Origin: Firmicutes bacterium UBA4882
GTDB lineage: Bacteria; Bacillota; UBA4882
Assembly: GCA_002399265.1 (NCBI GenBank)
Contig: DHDG01000047.1
Coordinates: 39,807 to 52,357 of the forward strand
Length of the DNA: 12,551 bases
Reading direction: 5' to 3'
Shown here: positions 8,369 through 12,551 of the stretch, in pieces
Layout: each line of letters starts with the position of its first letter
Numbering within the stretch: position 1 is the first letter of the stretch
Program-made: the position numbers and the translations under genes
Notes under the pieces: generated by a model
What the model was told of the DNA's origin: nothing
What the model saw: only the letters and a program-made list of their open reading frames with translations
Database searches by the model: none

Positions 8369-8449
8369 CTGTACTTGATATCTTCCAGGCCGAACACTTT
8401 GAACAAGCCGACCTTGATGTCAATTAGCAGACCAAACTGGAACAGGAAT

Positions 8450-8477
8450 TTGGTAAGGACATTCATGTCCTTACCAA
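8450..8477. repeat. Perfect 28-bp palindrome overlapping the ATPase stop codon
   Basis: The arms TTGGTAAGGACAT (8450-8462) and ATGTCCTTACCAA (8465-8477) are exact reverse complements around a two-base centre. The TAA of the ATPase gene lies in one arm. No T-tract follows on either strand, so it is unlikely to be an intrinsic terminator. The 81 bases between this palindrome and the one at 8333-8368 read openly on the minus strand from an ATG in this palindrome (MNVLTKFLFQFG...), but that frame ends in the -10 box of the next promoter and I do not recognise it. Confidence 0.8.
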
Positions 8478-10345
8478 CAATATTCAAACTTCCTATCATA
8501 CAGCAACGCTGCAATCAATACTACAAATATGGATCCGGCATTATGCACCAATGCACCCGTTGTAGGGGTCAACCATCCCATAAATGACATTATTATTGCC
8601 ACGAAATTTATAAATAGGGACAGAGAAATGCCGAATTTTATGGTGCGCACGGTCGCATTGGAAAGGCGTTTCAGATACGGAATCCTGGATATGTCATCAC
8701 TCATGAGGGCAATGTCCGCAGCCTCTATGGCAATGTCACTGCCCATGACTCCCATCGCAACACCTACAGATGCCATTTTGAGTGCAGGAGCGTCATTTAC
8801 GCCATCGCCAATCATACAGACGGACTTGCCCTCCTGCTGCAATTGTATGATGTGCCGTACTTTCTCCTCCGGCAATAATTCCGCCTGCACAGAGGTAATA
8901 CCCGCTTGTTTTGCAAAGTAATCAGCCGTTCTGCTGTTATCACCGGTAAGCAGTACCGTCTGTGTATCCATCCCATCCAACAGGGCGACCATCGCATTTG
9001 CCGTGGGACGCAGTACATCGGAGAGTGCAATCACGCCCAGGCAAAATCCGTCTGCAGCAGCCAAAACCAAAGCCTTGCCTTCATTGCGTAGCTCATGCAG
9101 AGTATCACTAACCTGTTGCGGGATATCGATTCCTTTTTCTATTAGATATTTCTCACTGCCGCAGAACAGATTTCGTCCAGAAACATTGGCGCAGATTCCT
9201 TTGCCAGCTTCCATTCGAAACCCTGCGGCATCTTTTAAGACGAGGTCTTCTCCCCTGGCATGTGTTACGATAGCTTTTCCTAGAGGGTGTTCACTGCGGG
9301 ATTCTGCTGAAGCTACCAAAACAAGCAGCTCATTTTCATCCAGTTCTTTCGAGAAAGGAATCGTGTCACTAACTTCAAGTTTTCCGAATGTAAGAGTCCC
9401 GGTCTTATCAAAGGCTATGGTGTCCACCTTGCCCATCTTTTCTAGAGCTTCGCCTGATTTAACGATGACCCCATGTTTGGCAGCCTGCCCAATAGCAGCC
9501 ATGATAGCGGTGGGGGTAGCCAGAACCAAAGCACAAGGGCAAAACACTACCAGTACGGTAACACCACGAACGATATCCTGCGTAACGAAATACGTTACAA
9601 TAGCAATTAATAATGCTACCGGCACAAGCCAAGTTGCCCATCTATCTGCTATGCGCTGTATTGGCGCTTGCTTGTTTTCTGCGTCCTGAACCATCCGAAT
9701 CAGCTTCTGTAATGAGCTGTCCTCACCAACATTAGTTGCTTCCATGTCGATTGCACCAAAACGGTTGATGGTGCCACAGAAGACACTGTCGCCTACTTCC
9801 TTGTCCACAGGCAGTGATTCACCGGTCATGATAGCCTGGTCGACTGATGTATTTCCACTGATGATTCTCCCATCAACGGGGATGGTTTCTCCGGGAAGAA
9901 CTCGCAGAATATAGCCTGCTTTGATTTCTTCCGCATAAATCATTTCTTCATTTCCATTATTAATTCTGCGTCCTTGCTGCGGAGCAAGGCTGATGAGCTC
10001 CTTAAGTCCCTTTTTAGATCGTTCAGCTGTTTTTTCCTCCAGAATTGCACCAATCGCCATGATAAATGCAACCTCTCCGGCCGCAAAAGTATCTCCAATA
10101 GCGACAGCTGCAATCATGGCTATGGAAATCAAGAGTGCAGAAGAGATCTTGCTCATTCCTTTGTTATGGATAATTCTCCATATTGCCAGATATAGCAGTG
10201 GAATCCCGCTGATAATCACTGAAACCCATGCCGGATCAACAGGAACTTCCATTTTCATCAGCATAAGAATAAGGCTTGCAGCTAGAAACACGCCGCTAAC
10301 GATCGTCATAGGTACTCCGGCTAAAAAATCACTGATTCTTTTCAT
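8471..10345 (-). CDS. P1B-type heavy-metal-transporting ATPase
   Basis: This 624-residue membrane pump uses ATP to move a transition-metal ion across the cytoplasmic membrane. Motifs: TGES of the actuator domain (174-177), the metal-site CPC in VVFCPCALVLATP (C269, C271), phosphorylated D313 in DKTGT, the P1B-specific SEHPLG (351-356), TGDN (467-470) and GDGVNDAP (513-520). Hydrophobic segments are at about 10-30, 40-57, 68-102, 238-282, 570-590 and 600-616. There is no N-terminal heavy-metal-binding domain and no His-rich tail; the protein starts directly with membrane helices. The last helix carries HNAGS (601-605), similar to the HNxSS motif of CtpC-type pumps rather than the MxxSS of CopA, so the metal cannot be named with confidence. 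The ATG has GGAGGG nine bases upstream. The final residues after LLYDRKF are encoded up to a palindrome that contains the stop. The divergent TetR gene and shared operators suggest metal- or stress-responsive repression. Confidence 0.93.
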   Translation of the reverse strand: MKRISDFLAGVPMTIVSGVFLAASLILMLMKMEVPVDPAWVSVIISGIPLLYLAIWRIIHNKGMSKISSALLISIAMIAAVAIGDTFAAGEVAFIMAIGAILEEKTAERSKKGLKELISLAPQQGRRINNGNEEMIYAEEIKAGYILRVLPGETIPVDGRIISGNTSVDQAIMTGESLPVDKEVGDSVFCGTINRFGAIDMEATNVGEDSSLQKLIRMVQDAENKQAPIQRIADRWATWLVPVALLIAIVTYFVTQDIVRGVTVLVVFCPCALVLATPTAIMAAIGQAAKHGVIVKSGEALEKMGKVDTIAFDKTGTLTFGKLEVSDTIPFSKELDENELLVLVASAESRSEHPLGKAIVTHARGEDLVLKDAAGFRMEAGKGICANVSGRNLFCGSEKYLIEKGIDIPQQVSDTLHELRNEGKALVLAAADGFCLGVIALSDVLRPTANAMVALLDGMDTQTVLLTGDNSRTADYFAKQAGITSVQAELLPEEKVRHIIQLQQEGKSVCMIGDGVNDAPALKMASVGVAMGVMGSDIAIEAADIALMSDDISRIPYLKRLSNATVRTIKFGISLSLFINFVAIIMSFMGWLTPTTGALVHNAGSIFVVLIAALLYDRKFEYCW

Positions 10346-10378
10346 CAGATAAAGCCCTCCAGTTGCCTAGTTGGTTAA

Positions 10379-10406
10379 ATAATGTTACAATTAGTACGTT
10401 ACCGAA
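10379..10406 (-). promoter_or_regulatory. Predicted promoter of the P1B ATPase gene
   Basis: On the minus strand TTCGGT (10406-10401) and CATTAT (10384-10379) are separated by 16 bases, about 34 bases before the ATG. Both boxes depart from consensus. The -35 box falls inside the operator-like repeat at 10394-10407, which is where a repressor would block polymerase. Confidence 0.4.
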
Positions 10407-10407
10407 C
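10394..10407 (+). promoter_or_regulatory. Putative TetR operator, ATPase-proximal copy
   Basis: The 14-base sequence GTACGTTACCGAAC occurs here and again exactly at 10471-10484, the two copies being 77 bases apart within the divergent intergenic region. This copy overlaps the predicted -35 of the ATPase promoter. It is followed by CGAACA-TGT-TGTTCG, an inverted repeat that may extend the site. TetR-family proteins bind short inverted repeats in such positions, so assignment to the neighbouring regulator is an inference from location and repetition. Confidence 0.6.
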
Positions 10408-10470
10408 ATGTTGTTCGTCATGATTATATGGCTTTTCGAAGCAATATTCAATAACTAAAATGACTATTAT

Positions 10471-10486
10471 GTACGTTACCGAACGT
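10471..10486 (+). promoter_or_regulatory. Putative TetR operator, tetR-proximal copy
   Basis: This second copy of GTACGTTACCGAAC contains the inverted repeat ACGTT-ACCG-AACGT (10473-10486). It abuts a possible -10 box TATTAT (10465-10470) and lies 33 bases before the TetR start codon, well placed for autorepression. I could not find a convincing -35 box for this promoter. Confidence 0.6.
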
Positions 10487-10518
10487 TTTAGTTTATTTGT
10501 ACGGGAGGAATAACTGCA

Positions 10519-11079
10519 ATGGACAGAAGGCAACAGAAAACAAGAGGCGCTATTTTCAGGGCATTCAGTACACTTCTTGAAATAAAGCGGTACGGCAATA
10601 TCACGATACAGGAAATTATTGATGAGGCGAACATTGGCCGAAGCACTTTTTATGCGCACTTTGATACCAAAGACGAGTTACTCAGAGCAATGTGTACCGA
10701 CATCTTCAGCCATGTATTTTCGGATGACCTCATATCAGAAAAAACCCATGATTTTTCAGGCAATAACAATGGGCTTGAAACAAAGCTCACGCATATTCTC
10801 CATCATTTGAAGGACAGCGAAAAAAACATCGTCGGCATTTTATCCTGCGAAAGCGGCGAACTCTTTATGAAGTATTTTAAAGGATACCTTACCGAGATGT
10901 TCTCCAAGTATTTAAATGGGACAAATGTGAATGCCCCTGCTGATTTCGTGTTAAACCATCTCGTAGGCAGCTTTGCCGAAACAGTTAAATGGTGGATTGA
11001 TAACAGTATGAAATACACACCTGAAACGACCGCCAAGTATTATATGGAGGTTAGCTGTGTTGATAGAATTACGGATTAA
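10519..11079 (+). CDS. TetR/AcrR family transcriptional regulator
   Basis: This 186-residue protein has the TetR layout: an N-terminal helix-turn-helix (about 29-48, NITIQEIIDEANIGRSTFYA, then HFDTKDELL) and a helical C-terminal ligand/dimer domain without similarity I can assign to a specific ligand. The ATG has GGGAGG ten bases upstream. It is divergent from the P1B ATPase gene, and the 173 bases between the two start codons hold two exact copies of an operator-like sequence. Repression of both genes, relieved by a metal or another effector, is therefore likely. Metal-sensing TetR proteins are less common than MerR, ArsR or CopY types beside P1B pumps, so the signal is an open question. Cysteines at about 59 and in the second half (in LSCESGE and near the C-terminus) are candidate ligands but show no recognised metal motif. 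A strong terminator follows about 40 bases after the stop. Confidence 0.9.
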   Translation: MDRRQQKTRGAIFRAFSTLLEIKRYGNITIQEIIDEANIGRSTFYAHFDTKDELLRAMCTDIFSHVFSDDLISEKTHDFSGNNNGLETKLTHILHHLKDSEKNIVGILSCESGELFMKYFKGYLTEMFSKYLNGTNVNAPADFVLNHLVGSFAETVKWWIDNSMKYTPETTAKYYMEVSCVDRITD

Positions 11080-11118
11080 GAGGCTTGATAGAAGTATTAT
11101 TGCTTAATTGCCATACTT

Positions 11119-11154
11119 AAAAAAAGAAACCGGGCAACCCCGGTCTCTTTTTTT
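11119..11154. terminator. Bidirectional intrinsic terminator
   Basis: A stem ACCGGG/CCCGGT (11129-11134 with 11139-11144) closes a CAAC loop. After one A-C mismatch it extends through GA/TC into an A7 tract paired with a T7 tract. Either strand therefore gives a GC hairpin followed by T's. It lies between the converging TetR gene (stop 11079) and the DUF2087 gene (stop 11166) and should end both transcripts. Confidence 0.92.
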
Positions 11155-11165
11155 GCGTCCCTTTT

Positions 11166-11990
11166 TTACAATTTAACCCAATACGAGCTACCGTCGCGGG
11201 TGCGATCCAAAAAGCCGTATTCGATTAAGTAGCGACGCAGGATCACATAATCTAATTCGTAGACTTGCTTCAGAATCTCGTTAACTTCTTTCTCAGTATA
11301 TTGGCGTCCGGGCTCAAATTTCGCCGAGATATGCTGCACAACAGCCACCCGGCGCTTCTCTTTTGACGGCCAGTCAATTAGCGGCCCTTGCCCATTATCC
11401 TCAAAGTACTTATGAATGATCTGCTCTTTTTCTTTTTCGGTAAAGACATAGCGTTCGTCAACCATTTTTGCACCTCTGTGTACTCCGACCAGTGCGTCGG
11501 CACCTTCCTGTTTTCCGACAAGGCTCATCAGCGCCAGATACACCTTGGCCTGTTTTTCCTTTTCCCTGAGCTTGAAACGATGATTTCGGACTGTGGAGGT
11601 ACTTCCCTGACCCAGCAATTTGGCGATCTCAGCATCATCAGTGCCTTGATGGAACTGTCTGAGCAATTCGGACTGCAATTCGGTGATCCCGCCGCTGCTG
11701 GCTGCGACGCCCAGCAAGTACTCGAACAGCGAGCCGTGCTCCGCGGCAATATGCGCCTGAACTGCACGCTCAGCTTCATAAAGCACTCCTTCCATGGGAT
11801 AAATAATGCCTTTTTCAAAAACCGCTCCGCAGATCAGACAGACATACGACTTTGCCGACGCCAGTGCAGATGCCAGTGCCGGCACTTGAGACAGTGACTG
11901 TGTCTGTTTCTGAACATCAATATAATAGCCGCGCCTGATGTCGGATAGATCTGCTTCCCAAAATTTCTTGGATAAGTCCAAAATAGACAC
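11166..11990 (-). CDS. DUF2087 domain protein, probable transcriptional regulator
   Basis: The C-terminal ~75 residues (200-274) match DUF2087: WPSKEKRRVAVVQHISAKF, then YTEKEVNEILKQV and LRRYLIEYGFLDRTRDGSSY. That domain is often found in bacterial regulators. Residues 117-140 (DDAEIAKLLGQGSTSTVRNH) look like a LuxR/sigma-type helix-turn-helix. Residues 51-85 hold C-X2-C (C51, C54) and H-X4-H (H80, H85), a possible zinc site. So the order is possible zinc finger, HTH, DUF2087, in one 274-residue cytosolic protein; DNA binding is inferred. The start is unclear. The GTG at 11990 lies almost directly after GAGGT, too close to use it, whereas an in-frame TTG at 11981 has GAGG eight bases upstream. 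An in-frame stop lies a short way upstream of the GTG, so no earlier start is possible. Its promoter (12047-12075) is near consensus. The gene ends at the shared terminator and seems to form its own transcription unit. Confidence 0.8.
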   Translation of the reverse strand: MSILDLSKKFWEADLSDIRRGYYIDVQKQTQSLSQVPALASALASAKSYVCLICGAVFEKGIIYPMEGVLYEAERAVQAHIAAEHGSLFEYLLGVAASSGGITELQSELLRQFHQGTDDAEIAKLLGQGSTSTVRNHRFKLREKEKQAKVYLALMSLVGKQEGADALVGVHRGAKMVDERYVFTEKEKEQIIHKYFEDNGQGPLIDWPSKEKRRVAVVQHISAKFEPGRQYTEKEVNEILKQVYELDYVILRRYLIEYGFLDRTRDGSSYWVKL

Positions 11991-12046
11991 CTCATGTTCT
12001 GCCTATAGATAGAGTAGACGACCCGCGTTATTGTCTATCCATATCC

Positions 12047-12075
12047 AATATACTGCGCCTTTCTCGCATTGTCAA
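12047..12075 (-). promoter_or_regulatory. Strong sigma-70/sigma-A promoter of the DUF2087 gene
   Basis: On the minus strand a perfect -35 box TTGACA (12075-12070) and TATATT (12052-12047) are separated by 17 bases. Transcription would begin near 12040, leaving a leader of about 50 bases. The leader region carries GATAGA...TCTATC inverted half-sites (about 12007-12038). The -35 box is also the outer tip of the repeat array at 12070-12160. Confidence 0.8.
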
Positions 12076-12160
12076 CTATGATCACACCGGATATTTTTGC
12101 CAGATAATTACACCAGGTTTCTCGCTCACCTTCCTTGTGACAACTACAATTGCACCCGGG
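12070..12160. repeat. Three imperfect repeats, possibly a solo IS21-family end
   Basis: Three related units lie in the same orientation: TGTCAACTATGATCACACCGG (beginning at 12070, 21 bases, shown without its flanks as TGTCAACTATGATCACACC), TGCCAGATAATTACACCAGG (12098-12117), and a 12138-12160 unit beginning TGACAACTACAATTGCACCC. The shared core is TGnCAACTA, then AT and CACCnGG. Terminal repeats of this kind, beginning TG and repeated two or three times as transposase sites, are characteristic of IS21-family ends. No istA or istB gene is visible in the remaining 390 bases, so this would be a remnant or an element running past the edge. Alternatively it is a regulator-binding array for the DUF2087 promoter. 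Confidence 0.45.
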
Positions 12161-12193
12161 TTTGCATTTTCATAAGTTCGCGCTGCAATATTG

Positions 12194-12202
12194 TGGTATA
12201 AT
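12194..12202 (+). promoter_or_regulatory. Extended -10 promoter
   Basis: TGGTATAAT (12194-12202) combines the TGn extension with a perfect -10 box. The -35 region is poor, which extended -10 promoters tolerate. Transcription would start near 12209, at the base of a hairpin. Confidence 0.65.
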
Positions 12203-12208
12203 GCTGGC

Positions 12209-12254
12209 ATGCAGAAGGAAATCTGCATTAGAAAGGGGTTCATTTAAAATGAAC
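12209..12254 (+). other. Hairpin leader with a sequestered start codon
   Basis: The predicted transcript opens with the hairpin ATGCAGA/TCTGCAT around AGGAAA (12209-12228). A second hairpin, GTTCAT/ATGAAC around TTAAA (12238-12254), then contains an ATG start codon in its right arm and touches the AAAGGGG ribosome binding site (12232-12238). This could be a 5' stabilising structure plus translation control. I recognise no riboswitch class. Confidence 0.45.
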
Positions 12255-12446
12255 AGACCAAAACAATTGGCGAGGCCTCCCTGTTAAGCTTTAGGCAGCG
12301 GCATTCCCCGGTTGGCCTTTGCCATGACCGGACTGTACCGTCGCAAGCAACTGATCAATGTTGTTATCAAAGTCACTCATGATCAGGCCAGAAGCAACCA
12401 AAAAGTAAATCTGAAACCGACTCCCGATGATTTGGACGGTGCTTGA
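12249..12446 (+). other. Possible small gene: 12-codon ORF followed in the same frame by an open stretch
   Basis: From ATG 12249 (AAAGGGG ten bases upstream) the frame reads MNRPKQLARPPC and meets TAA at 12285. It then stays open to TGA at 12446, with an internal ATG at 12324 that gives 40 residues (beginning TGLYRRKQLINVVIKVTH after Met). The internal ATG lacks a good ribosome binding site. Possibilities are a leader peptide, a small gene broken by one nonsense change, or a non-coding RNA with chance ORFs. I do not recognise the peptide. Nothing else gene-like was found between 12110 and 12551. Confidence 0.3.
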
Positions 12447-12487
12447 CGCAGCGCCCTATTTTGCGTTGTTCGCCAAATCGTCCTCTT

Positions 12488-12549
12488 CCGCTCCCGTGCA
12501 CCACCACTCATTCTGTCGTGTTATTAAAAGACATTACAGAATGGAGCGG
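12488..12549. repeat. Nested inverted repeat at the right edge
   Basis: The inner arms CATTCTGT (12509-12516) and ACAGAATG (12536-12543) and outer arms CCGCTC (12488-12493) and GAGCGG (12544-12549) are exact reverse complements in nested order. The left strand bulges by 15 bases between them. No T-tract is seen within the window, so it is not shown to be a terminator. It could be a structured element or an end of mobile DNA. Confidence 0.5.
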
Positions 12550-12551
12550 GA

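Noticed and set aside
8305..8463. Minus-strand frame MNVLTKFLFQFG... as a small protein
   Set aside because: It begins inside one palindrome, crosses the other, ends in the -10 box of the next promoter and has no clear ribosome binding site; I keep it only as part of the palindrome finding.
9003..9689. 228-residue plus-strand ORF
   Set aside because: It is a shadow of the P1B ATPase, Ser/Arg-rich and without recognisable domains.

Overview
The window looks like a chromosomal segment of a low-to-mid GC Bacillota (Firmicutes-type) bacterium. The reasons are strong Shine-Dalgarno sequences (AAGGAGG, GGAGG), TTG/GTG starts, canonical TTGACA/TATAAT promoters, an intrinsic terminator with a long A/T stem, and protein families typical of Clostridia, Negativicutes and Bacilli. 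I cannot name a genus. By eye, base composition is mosaic: the left end (GH5 gene, cyclophilin) is GC-richer, while the restriction-modification and metal-ATPase/TetR parts are more AT-rich. This fits accessory DNA inserted beside a housekeeping gene.

Layout: (1) 1-1751, minus: the 5' 583 codons of a GH5 glycoside hydrolase that runs off the left edge. It resembles the endoglycoceramidase/steryl-glucosidase branch. (2) 1937-2461, plus: a short cytosolic cyclophilin. (3) 2462-3037, plus: a wreck of an AlbA_2/RecG-like ATP-binding regulator. Its DNA-binding start and winged-helix end survive, but the middle is missing and the frame shifts twice. (4) 8258-3082, minus: a two-gene restriction-modification operon. 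It holds a gamma-class N6-adenine methyltransferase and, coupled through a TAATG overlap, an 1125-residue protein that joins a GIY-YIG-type nuclease domain, an SF2 helicase motor, a coiled coil and a C-terminal methyltransferase-like domain without NPPY. (5) 8333-8477: two perfect palindromes about 80 bp apart, between the methyltransferase promoter and the ATPase stop codon. (6) 10345-8471, minus, and 10519-11079, plus: a P1B metal-transport ATPase and a divergent TetR regulator, with a repeated operator-like sequence between them. (7) A bidirectional terminator at 11119-11154. (8) 11990-11166, minus: a DUF2087 regulator with a possible zinc site and HTH. Its -35 box lies in the outermost of three repeats that resemble an IS21-family end. 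(9) 12110-12551: no recognised gene, but an extended -10 promoter, a hairpin leader, a 12-codon ORF followed by an open frame, and a nested inverted repeat at the edge.

How the genes fit together: the methyltransferase would protect host DNA while the nuclease-helicase cuts unmodified DNA. The gene order and coupling resemble type III mod-res, but the nuclease type and its N-terminal position do not. The TetR protein probably represses both itself and the ATPase through the repeated operator. The restriction-modification pair and the palindromes are the most unusual parts of the window.
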